The notes under the pieces: model-generated
Told to the model about the DNA's origin: nothing
Database searches by the model: none
Seen by the model: the letters and a program-made list of their open reading frames with translations, nothing else
Assembly: GCA_964560425.1 (NCBI GenBank)
Contig: CAZLLE010000069.1
Coordinates: forward strand, 1 to 46,552
Origin: CAZLLE01 sp964560425
GTDB lineage: Bacteria; Campylobacterota; Campylobacteria; Campylobacterales; QNZT01
Length of the DNA stretch: 46,552 nucleotides
Direction of reading: 5' to 3'
Shown here: piece by piece, positions 25,593 to 33,953 of the stretch
Position numbering within the stretch: the stretch's first letter is position 1
Layout of the letters: the number at the start of each line of letters is the position of its first letter
Position numbers and translations under genes: made by a program

Positions 25593-26108
25593 ATGATACG
25601 AGAAATTATTACCTATCCAAATAAGATATTAAAGAAGAGTTCAAAAGATATTGAGAATTTTGATGAAGATTTGGCAATACTTTTGGATGATATGTATGAA
25701 ACAATGATGAATAAAAGTGGTATAGGACTTGCAGCAATTCAGATTGCTGTACCTCTAAATGCACTACTTATAAACTTACCAAATGATAAAGATGAACAAC
25801 TCAAAGAAGATCTACTAGAAATTATTAATCCTACCATTTTAGAAAAAAAAGGAACTACCACCTATACTGAAGGGTGTTTAAGTGTGCCTGAATATTATGA
25901 AGATGTTCAAAGAGCAGAGTGGATTAGAGTCTCCTATTATGATAGAAAAGGGTCAAAAATAGTAGCAGAGTATGATGGACTTTTGGCAATTGCACTCCAA
26001 CATGAGATGGATCATTTGAAAGGACATCTATTTATTGAAAGATTATCATTTCTTAAAAGAAAAAAGTTTGAAAAAGAGTGGAAAAAGAAGCAAAGGAACA
26101 AAAAATAG
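25593..26108 (+). CDS. def: Peptide deformylase
   Basis: A 171-residue metalloenzyme that removes N-formyl groups from nascent proteins. All three motifs are present: GIGLAAIQI (GxGLAAxQ), EGCLSVPEYY (EGCLS, metal-binding Cys) and QHEMDHLKG (HExDH, metal His and catalytic Glu). The length is typical. It starts 3 bases after the preceding stop with no clear Shine-Dalgarno sequence, so it is probably translated by coupling. Confidence 0.97.
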   Translation: MIREIITYPNKILKKSSKDIENFDEDLAILLDDMYETMMNKSGIGLAAIQIAVPLNALLINLPNDKDEQLKEDLLEIINPTILEKKGTTTYTEGCLSVPEYYEDVQRAEWIRVSYYDRKGSKIVAEYDGLLAIALQHEMDHLKGHLFIERLSFLKRKKFEKEWKKKQRNKK

Positions 26109-27617
26109 TTGAAAAGCATCTTATGTGCTACACTTGAAGGTTTTGATGCCAAAGTTGTAGATGTAGAGGTTGCTTTTGTCCGAGCTTTACCTAGTTTTGC
26201 TATTGTTGGACTTGCTCAAACTTCTATTCAAGAGTCCAAAGAGAGAATTAAATCTGCTCTTTCTGCTATTGAGTTTAAATTTCCCCCTCAAAAAGTTACT
26301 GTTAATCTATCACCTTCAGATCTAAGAAAAGAGGGAAGTCATTTTGATCTTCCTATTGCCCTTTTGATTGCTCTACAAAAGAGTGAAATATCTTTTGAAA
26401 ATTTTATGGCATTTGGAGAGTTGGGACTTGATGGAAAGCTCAAAGATACAAATGCTATTTTCCCACTTATTCTATCACTTGCAAAAGAGAAAAAACTAAA
26501 AAAAGTAATTATCCCAAAAAGTAGTTTTGAAAAAGTATCAAAAATTCCTAAAATAGAGATATATCCAGTTGATAATCTAGAAGAGGCTATAGAGATTTTT
26601 TTATTAGAGAAAAAATCTTTCCAAATAGATAGAGAGTTTTTCACATATCCTCATCTAAAATGTGAAAAAGTTACATTTTATTATACAGATAATTTTGAAG
26701 AAGATTTTATAGATATAAAAGGTCAAGAGATAGCCAAAAGAGCTTCTCTTATAAGTGTAGCAGGAATGCATAATATTTTATATGAAGGAAGCCCTGGGTG
26801 CGGTAAAAGTATGAGTGCAAAACGATTACAATATATTCTACCCCCCATGGAGCTTGAAGTAATATTGGAAAATGCAAAATTGGATTCTCTTGAAGCTAAA
26901 GAGCCATCATTTGAACCAATTCGTCCATTTCGATCCCCTCACCACTCATCTACAAATGCAAGTATTTTTGGAGGAGGAAGCAGAAATGCCAAAATAGGGG
27001 AGGTTGCTCTAGCAAATAATGGAATACTATTTTTTGATGAGTTCCCACATTTTGAAAAAAATACCCTTCAAAGCTTAAGAGAACCACTAGAAGATTATAA
27101 AGTCTTAATCTCAAGAGTAAATAGTAAAATAGAGTATCAAACCAAATTTTTATTTGTAGCTGCCATGAATCCATGCCCATGTGGAAATCTATTAAGTAGT
27201 AAAAAAGAGTGTAGATGTAGCGATTTGGAGATCAAAAGATACAAAAGTAGACTCTCCTCTCCTCTTCTTGATAGAATTGATCTATATGTTCAGATGGAGG
27301 AGATTAAAGAGGGTGATAGAGCAACAGTTAGCTCTCATGAGATGTTTGAAAAAGTCAAAATAGCATTTTTGGCACAAAAAAGACGAAATCAAAAAGAGTT
27401 AAACGGAAAATTAAATGATAAAGAGATTATGAAATTTTGTAAACTAGATGAAAACTCTCAACAACTCCTAACTCAAGCTTCTCAAAGATTTGATTTGAGC
27501 CAAAGAGGAGTTAAAAAAGTACTAAAAGTGGCAAGAACAATAGCTGATTTAGACGAAAAAAAAGATATTCAAAAGGTACATCTTTTGGAAGCTTTTAGTT
27601 ATAGAATGAAAATGTAA
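26109..27617 (+). CDS. comM: ComM/YifB-type Mg-chelatase-like AAA+ ATPase
   Basis: A 502-residue protein of the ComM/YifB family. The N-terminal ChlI-like domain begins LKSILCATLEGFDAKVVDVE and includes PSFAIVGLAQTSIQESKERI. The AAA+ core has Walker A (GSPGCGKS), a conserved RPFRSPHHSSTNAS segment and Walker B (LFFDEFPHF), then a C-terminal domain. ComM is a helicase that extends strand exchange during natural transformation in Vibrio. The start is TTG 26109, immediately after the def stop. Confidence 0.93.
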   Translation: MKSILCATLEGFDAKVVDVEVAFVRALPSFAIVGLAQTSIQESKERIKSALSAIEFKFPPQKVTVNLSPSDLRKEGSHFDLPIALLIALQKSEISFENFMAFGELGLDGKLKDTNAIFPLILSLAKEKKLKKVIIPKSSFEKVSKIPKIEIYPVDNLEEAIEIFLLEKKSFQIDREFFTYPHLKCEKVTFYYTDNFEEDFIDIKGQEIAKRASLISVAGMHNILYEGSPGCGKSMSAKRLQYILPPMELEVILENAKLDSLEAKEPSFEPIRPFRSPHHSSTNASIFGGGSRNAKIGEVALANNGILFFDEFPHFEKNTLQSLREPLEDYKVLISRVNSKIEYQTKFLFVAAMNPCPCGNLLSSKKECRCSDLEIKRYKSRLSSPLLDRIDLYVQMEEIKEGDRATVSSHEMFEKVKIAFLAQKRRNQKELNGKLNDKEIMKFCKLDENSQQLLTQASQRFDLSQRGVKKVLKVARTIADLDEKKDIQKVHLLEAFSYRMKM

Positions 27618-27663
27618 ATGTTGTCTTAGTCCTTATATAAAAATAAAAAGAGTTATTTATTAC

Positions 27664-28209
27664 ATGAAAAGAGAAAAAATCACAATACTTGGTATCGGTA
27701 ATGTTCTTCAAAAAGATGATGGTATAGGTGTCTATGCAACTGAATATCTTTTATTAAATTATACTTTTAAACCACATATCAATATTATCAATGGTGGTGT
27801 TGAAGGTATAAATCTTTTGGATATATTTATTGAAAATGATGATATTATTATTCTTGATACTATTTCACTAGATGATAAACCAGCATCAATCTATAATATT
27901 CCAGCAAGTGAACTTGGAGGTTATGGGCTAAATAGTGGAAGTGCTCATGAGATAGGAGTTTTGCAATGTTTGGATATGTTGGATTTACAAGAAAAACCTC
28001 GACCAAAATCAAATATAGTTGCTATTATTCCTCAAGAGATCTCATTTGAGTTTAATTTGAGCCAAACTCTAAAAGATAGTTTTGAAGATTATATAAATGT
28101 TATCTTATCTGATCTATCCAAGAGAGATATCAAATATAGAAAAATTAATAATATCCCTCTTGAAACTATCATAAATAAGTTCAAAGATCCTTCAGGTGTT
28201 ATGCTTTGA
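27664..28209 (+). CDS. [NiFe]-hydrogenase maturation protease, canonical nickel ligands
   Basis: A 181-residue endopeptidase of the HybD/HyaD family, which trims the C-terminus of the hydrogenase large subunit after nickel insertion. The metal-binding positions are kept: the acidic residue in QKDDGIGVYATEY, Asp in IILDTISLDD and His in SGSAHEIGVLQ. It is paralogous to the protease at 40053, including a C-terminal extension (LETIINKFKDPSGVML). It is transcribed rightward and overlaps the end of the DUF695/RraB gene by 11 bases, outside the hyd operon. It is a plausible second, or even the main, protease for HydB. Confidence 0.88.
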   Translation: MKREKITILGIGNVLQKDDGIGVYATEYLLLNYTFKPHINIINGGVEGINLLDIFIENDDIIILDTISLDDKPASIYNIPASELGGYGLNSGSAHEIGVLQCLDMLDLQEKPRPKSNIVAIIPQEISFEFNLSQTLKDSFEDYINVILSDLSKRDIKYRKINNIPLETIINKFKDPSGVML

Positions 28210-28948
28210 CTATGCTTGTTTCCCAGCCATCATAACTAGCATTATGCTTTTGTGATATATCTATGAGCTTTAGTGTCAAAGAGTCTATATCTTCATAAAA
28301 AGGTTTATCTAGCCTATAAAAACTAACTCCCTGTATTTTATCTTCACTCTCTATATTTTGTTGTATAACAAAACCATCATTTTCAAGTATAGATATTAAA
28401 CTATTTTTTTGGTTTATATCATGAAAAAATAGTTTATGTTCTATTGCACGAGCTATTTTCAAATTATCACCATTTTCCAAAAGTGATTTGCAAACTTTAT
28501 GATTTTGTATTAGTTGCCACTCTTTGGCAGTAGGATAGAGTAGATTTTGGTAATAGTTCCACTCATTATCATCAGAAAAACCATTTGTAATCTCATAATG
28601 TAAAAAATCAGCAAGTGCAAACTCTAAAAAATCTTGCCAATTATAGGTAAATTGAAGATAATAGATAAAGGTAATAGAGGAGTTTGAGATAACTCTTCCC
28701 ACATATTTACCAATACGAAATTTTAGCATAGCTGCTTCAAGTTTATCTTCTAAGAATAAAATTTCACTCTCTTCACTATCACTTAAAAGTCCATTTTTAT
28801 TTGGCTCTTTGAGTATCACTTTTACAAAAGCAACTGTAGGATGTGTATATTTTAACTCCTCTATATCCATAGATATACCCGCATTAAATAAAATTGAAGA
28901 GGGATATCCCTCTAAATTTTTCATATATAATTCCCAATACTCTTGCAT
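28199..28948 (-). CDS. DUF695-RraB two-domain protein in the hyp operon
   Basis: A 249-residue protein. The N-terminal half (about 1-140) resembles DUF695 (YWELYMKNLEGYPSSILFNA, AFVKVILKEPNKNG). The C-terminal ~110 residues resemble RraB, the RNase E-inhibitor fold, with the end signature LKLIDISQKHNASYDGWETS. Campylobacterota lack a classical RNase E inhibition system as far as I know, so the role is open. It is the last gene of the hyp unit, sharing one base with the hypA stop, which suggests a link to nickel or hydrogenase maturation. Confidence 0.65.
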   Translation of the reverse strand: MQEYWELYMKNLEGYPSSILFNAGISMDIEELKYTHPTVAFVKVILKEPNKNGLLSDSEESEILFLEDKLEAAMLKFRIGKYVGRVISNSSITFIYYLQFTYNWQDFLEFALADFLHYEITNGFSDDNEWNYYQNLLYPTAKEWQLIQNHKVCKSLLENGDNLKIARAIEHKLFFHDINQKNSLISILENDGFVIQQNIESEDKIQGVSFYRLDKPFYEDIDSLTLKLIDISQKHNASYDGWETSIVKA

Positions 28949-29289
28949 TATTCCATCTCCAAAGTCATCAAATACATATCTTCTCCATCTATTGTATCCA
29001 CTCCTAAATGTCCACAGCTTCTACATTTATAGTTGATTTCATCTATCTCATATTCATCATTACACTCACGACATCTAACTTTTAGTTTTTGAACATTCAT
29101 GATAAATTCAGCCCCATCACAAATACTCTTCTCTTTAAAAGTATCAAAAGCTACTTGTAAAAGATGAGTTTCAACTCCACTCATGACACCTATTTTGGTT
29201 ATTACTTTTGTAATTTTTGTAGCTTTGTTCTCTTTGGCTATATCTTCACATTGATTTAGAAGAGCTTGGACAATACTATACTCGTGCAT
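28948..29289 (-). CDS. hypA: Hydrogenase nickel-insertion protein HypA
   Basis: A 113-residue protein with the invariant Met-His-Glu start that binds nickel (MHEYSIVQALLNQCEDIAKE) and a zinc site made of two CxxC pairs (VRCRECNDEYEI, YKCRSCGHLG). It delivers nickel with HypB to the large subunit precursor. Length is normal. A TATAAT -10 and a palindromic operator candidate lie in the 33 bases between hypX and this start, so it may have its own promoter. Confidence 0.96.
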   Translation of the reverse strand: MHEYSIVQALLNQCEDIAKENKATKITKVITKIGVMSGVETHLLQVAFDTFKEKSICDGAEFIMNVQKLKVRCRECNDEYEIDEINYKCRSCGHLGVDTIDGEDMYLMTLEME

Positions 29290-29291
29290 AA

Positions 29292-29305
29292 TGAATACCT
29301 ATTCA
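29292..29305 (-). promoter_or_regulatory. Palindromic operator candidate at hypA
   Basis: TGAATAGGTATTCA (minus strand), perfect 5-bp arms around 4 bases, 2 bases before the hypA ATG. A TATAAT -10 sits 11 bases upstream. The site matches those at hydA and the nickel transporter gene in 12 of 14 and 11 of 14 positions. It overlaps the ribosome site, so an effect on translation through an RNA hairpin is also possible. Confidence 0.6.
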
Positions 29306-29316
29306 ATTTTTGGATA

Positions 29317-29322
29317 ATTATA
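29317..29322 (-). promoter_or_regulatory. Probable -10 element of hypA
   Basis: TATAAT on the minus strand, directly after the hypX stop at 29323 and 27 bases before the hypA ATG. It implies an internal promoter within the hyp unit. Confidence 0.5.
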
Positions 29323-30912
29323 CTAAATAAATCTTTTAGGTGTAGAAGTTGGACAAATTTTGTATACAAATTCTCTTCTTAATTTATGAAAAGAGCTGTT
29401 TTTATCCCAAAATTGTGGATACATAATCTCTAATTCTCTCTCTTTAAAAGATTCAATTTTATCTCGATTTTCTTCCAAAAAATCCTCTTTATCCCAAATA
29501 AAATCATCATCATAACTATTTTTGGCAAATTGATGTAACTCCTCATAATAGCTATTAGGGGAATAAACTTTATCAATCATTCCTATTTTTTTCGCTTCAT
29601 TTACAGAGATTGGTAGACAATTATCCAATAACTCTTCTGCCTTTTTCTCTCCTACTCTTTTTGGTAGAGTATATGTATGATATTCACTTCCACTAAGTCC
29701 CAAAGTTTTATAGTGAGGATTCAAAACTACACCCTCTTTTGCTATTAGATAATCACAAGCCAATGCCATAAAAACTCCACCAGCCCCTGCATTTCTAGCT
29801 AGAGAGGCTATGGTAACTATCTCATCAGCAAAAAGAATTGATTTTATAAGATCATTCATAGCATTGATATTTGCCCACCCATCTTCTCCCTGCTTTTTGC
29901 TATCTTCAAGTATATTTAGATGAATACCATTACTAAAAAAATCCATTCCTCCAACAAGTACCAAAACTTTGCATCTCTCTTTGAGATAATCAACACAATA
30001 TTTAAGCCTAATACATTGAGCTGAACTCATAGCACCATTTTGAAAATTAAAACACAAATATGCAACCTCATCTCTAAACTCCACACTTGTCTCATAAAAA
30101 CTATCATAACTCTTATCAAATAGAAGTGGTAATCTATCCTCTTTGATACCAGCTAATCTATCTTTCAAAATATAAGTAGAAGGAAGCTTAAATCCATTAG
30201 GCTTTTTTAGATGAGTTATCCAAATAGCTCCATCATTTGTCCCCAAGCAGATCGCCCCATCTCTCTTTGCCAAAATCTCTTTGGGAGATCCTCGAAATTT
30301 AGCTTCTCTCCAAACACCAAAAAGATAACACTCCACTCCTAAAATCTCATCTTTCACCCCAGGAAATGAATCAGCTTGATATATTTTTTTGATAATTGTA
30401 TCTGTATTATCTCTTTGCCAATCAATCTTTCGTATATCTTGAGTAAAAGGTTCATGAAGAGGATTTAATATCTGTTTTTGATATCTATTTTGAAATAGAG
30501 TATCCAAAGATTTCAAACTACTACAAACCACCTCTTGACGATATAGAGAGGCTTTGTAAGTATCTCTCACCTTAAATTCATCATGAGAATAGATATCTCC
30601 AGCATCCAACTCCTCAACTGCTCTAAGCCAGACAACTCCCCATTTTTTTTGATTCAAAGCATACTCCAAAGAGAAAGCCCCACGATCACCAATCGGGGCA
30701 GGATGAAGTATATAAGTAGGATAATTTTGATAAATTTGAGCAGGAAGATAACTTTTTAAAAATGGACATAATATTATATCAGGCTTTGTGAGATAAACTT
30801 TGTCTAAATCTACAGCATATAAAACTTTTGGATTGTAACCTTTATCTTTTAATCTTGCATATATAGCTTGTGTAAGGGAGTTAAATGTAGTGCAAAGTAG
30901 AAGAGTGTTCAT
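29323..30912 (-). CDS. hypX: HypX: formyl-THF-dependent CO ligand synthesis for [NiFe]-hydrogenase
   Basis: A 529-residue two-domain protein. The N-terminal formyltransferase-like domain has HPAPIGDRGAFSLEYALNQ and EELDAGDIYSHDEF; the C-terminal crotonase-like domain has GGMDFFSNGIHLNILED and ASLARNAGAGGVFMALACDY. HypX makes the CO ligand of the hydrogenase iron from N10-formyl-tetrahydrofolate through formyl-CoA (established for Aquifex HypX and Ralstonia HoxX), and it lets hydrogenase mature in air. It follows the toxin-antitoxin pair by 7 bases and precedes hypA. Confidence 0.92.
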   Translation of the reverse strand: MNTLLLCTTFNSLTQAIYARLKDKGYNPKVLYAVDLDKVYLTKPDIILCPFLKSYLPAQIYQNYPTYILHPAPIGDRGAFSLEYALNQKKWGVVWLRAVEELDAGDIYSHDEFKVRDTYKASLYRQEVVCSSLKSLDTLFQNRYQKQILNPLHEPFTQDIRKIDWQRDNTDTIIKKIYQADSFPGVKDEILGVECYLFGVWREAKFRGSPKEILAKRDGAICLGTNDGAIWITHLKKPNGFKLPSTYILKDRLAGIKEDRLPLLFDKSYDSFYETSVEFRDEVAYLCFNFQNGAMSSAQCIRLKYCVDYLKERCKVLVLVGGMDFFSNGIHLNILEDSKKQGEDGWANINAMNDLIKSILFADEIVTIASLARNAGAGGVFMALACDYLIAKEGVVLNPHYKTLGLSGSEYHTYTLPKRVGEKKAEELLDNCLPISVNEAKKIGMIDKVYSPNSYYEELHQFAKNSYDDDFIWDKEDFLEENRDKIESFKERELEIMYPQFWDKNSSFHKLRREFVYKICPTSTPKRFI

Positions 30913-30919
30913 ATAATTT

Positions 30920-31264
30920 TTATTTAAGTCCTAACATTACTTTTATTCCTTGTTCAACTACTCTTAACTCTTCATCTTTTAAAGAAGCAACTTTTTGACC
31001 TACTCTATCTTTTGAAACACTTCTAAGTTGTTCTACCATAGCATCACTATCTCTATTTAAATCACCTCTTTTTAATATTCGTATACGAAGGGGAAGAGCA
31101 TCATCTATTAAATTAGTAGTCAAAGCTACAACACTAACTAAATCTAATATTTCATTTAGTTCACTATCTGATATAATAATTGCAGGTCTAATTTTTCCAA
31201 TTTCTGTAGCTTTTTTTTGAGGATTAAAATTGACAAGTACAATATCACCTCTATTATACTCCAT
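30920..31264 (-). CDS. MazF/PemK-type toxin
   Basis: A 114-residue protein with the MazF/PemK fold order: YNRGDIVLVNFNPQKKATEI, GKIRPAIIISDSELNEI, VVALTTNLIDDALPLRI and the C-terminal DRVGQKVASLKDEELRVVEQ. MazF toxins are sequence-specific mRNA endonucleases; the basic R/K of IRPAI and the Ser/Thr of ALTT are in place. Its start overlaps the antitoxin stop by 11 bases. The pair sits inside the hyp unit, between hypE and hypX. Confidence 0.88.
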   Translation of the reverse strand: MEYNRGDIVLVNFNPQKKATEIGKIRPAIIISDSELNEILDLVSVVALTTNLIDDALPLRIRILKRGDLNRDSDAMVEQLRSVSKDRVGQKVASLKDEELRVVEQGIKVMLGLK

Positions 31265-31505
31265 CAGAAAGTGTTCCCTCTATATCATCATACTCTTTTA
31301 TTGCACTCTCTTTTATTTTTTTTGCACTATTTAGTAATTTCTCTTTTTCAAGGTAAGTAAAAAATTTTTCAGCTAAATTAGTACCTATATATATACCTAA
31401 TGTTTTATGAGATTTTTTATCTGCAATTATTATATTTTCATCAGGAGATATTCTCAAGATAGATGGGTTTCTTACTATCTCTCTTGTTCCATATACTTTC
31501 CTCAT
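31254..31505 (-). CDS. Antitoxin of the MazF-type pair
   Basis: An 83-residue protein from ATG 31505, preceded by AAAGGA. An upstream in-frame ATG (31532) lies inside the likely operator and is less well placed. It has a short beta-rich N-terminal part (VYGTREIVRNPSILRISPDE, then KTLGIYIG) that may bind DNA and a helical acidic C-terminal tail (KIKESAIKEYDDIEGTLSDG) typical of toxin-binding regions. The DNA-binding family is not obvious. Assignment rests mainly on size and on overlap with the toxin gene. Confidence 0.75.
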   Translation of the reverse strand: MRKVYGTREIVRNPSILRISPDENIIIADKKSHKTLGIYIGTNLAEKFFTYLEKEKLLNSAKKIKESAIKEYDDIEGTLSDGV

Positions 31506-31517
31506 AGCTATCCTTTG

Positions 31518-31533
31518 TTTGACATATGACAAA
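31518..31533 (-). promoter_or_regulatory. Operator candidate of the hyp-embedded toxin-antitoxin pair
   Basis: TTTGACATATGACAAA matches its own reverse complement at 14 of 16 bases and lies between a consensus extended -10 (TGTTATAAT, minus strand, hexamer 31535-31540) and the antitoxin ribosome site. This is the position expected for autoregulation. Confidence 0.55.
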
Positions 31534-31534
31534 T

Positions 31535-31540
31535 ATTATA
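31535..31540 (-). promoter_or_regulatory. Extended -10 of the toxin-antitoxin pair
   Basis: TGTTATAAT on the minus strand, just after the hypE stop (31550) and 30 bases before the antitoxin start. It gives the pair an internal promoter inside the hyp unit. Confidence 0.6.
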
Positions 31541-31549
31541 ACATAAGTA

Positions 31550-32542
31550 CTAACAAATACGAGGCAACAACTCGCCACTAGGTAGATCCAAAAATCTTTT
31601 TGTTCCCCATGCAGAGTTTAATATAACTTTTTGGTTATGAAGGTTTGTTACAGTTCCTAAAATAGTGGCGTTTTGGTGAGTATTTCTTAAAACTTCTAGA
31701 GCTCTATCTTCATCTTTTTTATCTACAGCCAAGAGAAAAGTTCCCTCATTTGCTAAGTTTACGGCTTCAAATCCTAGCATTTCACAAATGCCTTTGACCT
31801 CATCTTGAATAGGGATTTTATCCTCTTCTATTTCGATACATATATCAGAAGCTTTTGCCCACTCATTTAATACCGCTGCTACTCCTCCGCGAGTTGCATC
31901 TCTTAGGGCGATTATTGGGATATTTGCATCTATCAAAGCTTTTATCTCTGGATATAGTGAAGCACAATCTGTTTTTAGTGTTGTTGTCAAATCTATCCCT
32001 TCACGAGCAGCAAAAATTGTAGCTCCATGACAACCTACATCCCGATTTACCAATATACTCATGCCCTCTTTGAGATTTGAGGCTGAAATGTTGGGATACT
32101 CTATCTCTCCGATACCTGTTGTATTTATGAAGAGTTTATCAACGCTCCCTTTTGGCACTACTTTTGTATCTCCACTTACTACTATTGCACCATTTATTTG
32201 AAGCTCTTTTTTCATGCTTCTTACTACCTTTTCTAGCTCTCTTGATGAAAAGCCCTCTTCAATTATTACTGAACAAGTGAGATATTTTGGTTTTGCTCCC
32301 ATCATGGCTAGATCATTGCAAGTTCCACAAATTGCCAATTTTCCTATATCTCCACCATTGAAAAATAGAGGGCTTACTGTAAAGCTATCTGTTGTAAATG
32401 CCAATTTTCCATTTTCTATGACTGCGGCATCTTCACTTTTGACTAAGATATCATTTTGAAAATGTTTATAAAAAATTTGGCCTATTAGTTCACTATTCTC
32501 CTGCCCACCATTTCCATGAGCTATTGTAATTGTTTTGTTCAT
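31550..32542 (-). CDS. hypE: Hydrogenase cyanide-synthesis protein HypE
   Basis: A 330-residue PurM-like enzyme that converts the thiocarbamate made by HypF on its C-terminal Cys into thiocyanate, the source of the two CN ligands. The C-terminus ends in the required PRIC. Other signatures are AHGNGGQENSELIGQIF, TTDSFTVSPLFFNGGDIGKL, CGTCNDLAMMG and RDATRGGVAAVLNEWA. Length is normal. It overlaps the hypD stop by 4 bases (ATGA). Confidence 0.97.
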   Translation of the reverse strand: MNKTITIAHGNGGQENSELIGQIFYKHFQNDILVKSEDAAVIENGKLAFTTDSFTVSPLFFNGGDIGKLAICGTCNDLAMMGAKPKYLTCSVIIEEGFSSRELEKVVRSMKKELQINGAIVVSGDTKVVPKGSVDKLFINTTGIGEIEYPNISASNLKEGMSILVNRDVGCHGATIFAAREGIDLTTTLKTDCASLYPEIKALIDANIPIIALRDATRGGVAAVLNEWAKASDICIEIEEDKIPIQDEVKGICEMLGFEAVNLANEGTFLLAVDKKDEDRALEVLRNTHQNATILGTVTNLHNQKVILNSAWGTKRFLDLPSGELLPRIC

Positions 32543-33681
32543 ATTAAATTCCCATATTTATAATAAGCAGCACATGCTCCCTCACTACTAACCATACATG
32601 AACCAATAGGAGAGGTAGGTTTACAAGCTGTACCAAAAATAGTACACTCTGTAGGTTTTGCCATTCCTCGTAGAATATCACCACAGATACAGAGTTTATG
32701 ATCTTCTATCTCTGCTATTGGTAATATATCTTTATATACTACTTCTGCATCATATTGTAAAAATTGATCTTTTAGTTTTAACCCACTATCAGGAACATTT
32801 CCAAGACCTCTCCAACGAAATAGATTTACTTTATCAAAATATCTATTTATAAGTTTTTGGGAGTTTAGGTTTCCTTCATAAGTGACTACTCTTTTATACT
32901 GTATCTCTAATTCGCATCTATCTTCTATGAACTGTTTTACTATCATAGATATCCCCTGCATTACATCTACAGGCTCAAACCCACTTACAACTACAGGACG
33001 CTTATATATAGTTGGAAAATCTTGATATATTTTTGCTCCACTTATAACACTTACATGAGAAGGTCCTAAAAATGCGTCTATTTTGTTATTGTAGCTATCT
33101 ACATGAATATCACGACTATCAATAAGCTCTTTCATTACTTCTGGAACTGTTACATGGTTTATATGAAAAAGTATATTTTTGATATCTTTTTTGATTACTT
33201 GATCTATCAAAACTGCACTCATTGGCGTAGTTGTCTCAAATCCTATTGCAAAATAGATTACTTTTTTATCAGGATTCTCCTCTGCTATTTTGAGGCACTC
33301 CATAGGGGAGTAGACAAATCTTACATCTGCCCCTTTACTTCTAGCTTGTTGTAGGCTTCCATTGCTTCCGGGTACTTTTATCATATCTCCCAAAGTCACA
33401 AGAATAGTATCCTCTTGCATTGCCAAAACATAAGCATGATCAATTCTCTCTTTTGGCATTATACATACAGGACAACCTGGTCCATGGATAAAGTTTATAT
33501 TTGATGGTAGAAGTTGAGGTAGACCAAACTTCATGATAGTATGTGTATGTCCTCCACACACCTCCATGATATTTATTGGGTTTTTTAGTTTTTTGGCATC
33601 TTTAGAGATAATTTTGGCATAAGCTTTGATAGTATCACCATCTCGAAAATCATCATATAGATTTTTAAGTTCGATTGGCAC
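32539..33681 (-). CDS. hypD: Hydrogenase Fe(CN)2CO assembly scaffold HypD
   Basis: About 380 residues. HypD and HypC carry iron while the CN and CO ligands are attached. Key motifs are EVCGGHTHTIMKFGL, HGPGCPVCIMPKERID, the GFETTTP segment and C-terminal Cys residues of the [4Fe-4S] site (LCICGDILRGMAKPTECTIF, GTACKPTSPIGSCMVSSEG). The start is set at GTG 33681, 9 bases after AGAGG; a GTG three codons upstream (33690) touches the ribosome site. It overlaps hypC. Confidence 0.96.
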   Translation of the reverse strand: MPIELKNLYDDFRDGDTIKAYAKIISKDAKKLKNPINIMEVCGGHTHTIMKFGLPQLLPSNINFIHGPGCPVCIMPKERIDHAYVLAMQEDTILVTLGDMIKVPGSNGSLQQARSKGADVRFVYSPMECLKIAEENPDKKVIYFAIGFETTTPMSAVLIDQVIKKDIKNILFHINHVTVPEVMKELIDSRDIHVDSYNNKIDAFLGPSHVSVISGAKIYQDFPTIYKRPVVVSGFEPVDVMQGISMIVKQFIEDRCELEIQYKRVVTYEGNLNSQKLINRYFDKVNLFRWRGLGNVPDSGLKLKDQFLQYDAEVVYKDILPIAEIEDHKLCICGDILRGMAKPTECTIFGTACKPTSPIGSCMVSSEGACAAYYKYGNLI

Positions 33682-33952
33682 AGTTATCACCCTCTAAAAT
33701 TTTCTGCCTTCTCTCCTCTTCATCCATAAGTTCCAATATCTCCTTATAGGTTTCAATAGAAGCTAAAGCTTCATCTTCATCTATTTTATTCATGACAAAT
33801 CCAATATGAAGAAGCACATAATCCCCAATTTTTACATCTCCATTATCCATCATCATAAGATTTGCATCTCTTTGAATACCCATGGTATCAACTGTACACA
33901 TAGTATCATCTTCACTTATCTTTACCACTTTACTTGGAATAGAGAGACACAT
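33665..33952 (-). CDS. hypC: Hydrogenase maturation chaperone HypC
   Basis: A 95-residue protein with the essential Cys2 start, MCLSIPSKVVKISEDDTMCT, and the conserved VGDYVLLHIGFVMNKID-like core (KIGDYVLLHIGFVMNKIDED). It works with HypD to carry the iron and delivers it to the large subunit. It starts 1 base after the hypB stop. The sequence past residue 75 (EERRQKILEGDNCANRT) is a little longer than in many HypC. Confidence 0.95.
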   Translation of the reverse strand: MCLSIPSKVVKISEDDTMCTVDTMGIQRDANLMMMDNGDVKIGDYVLLHIGFVMNKIDEDEALASIETYKEILELMDEEERRQKILEGDNCANRT

Positions 33953-33953
33953 A

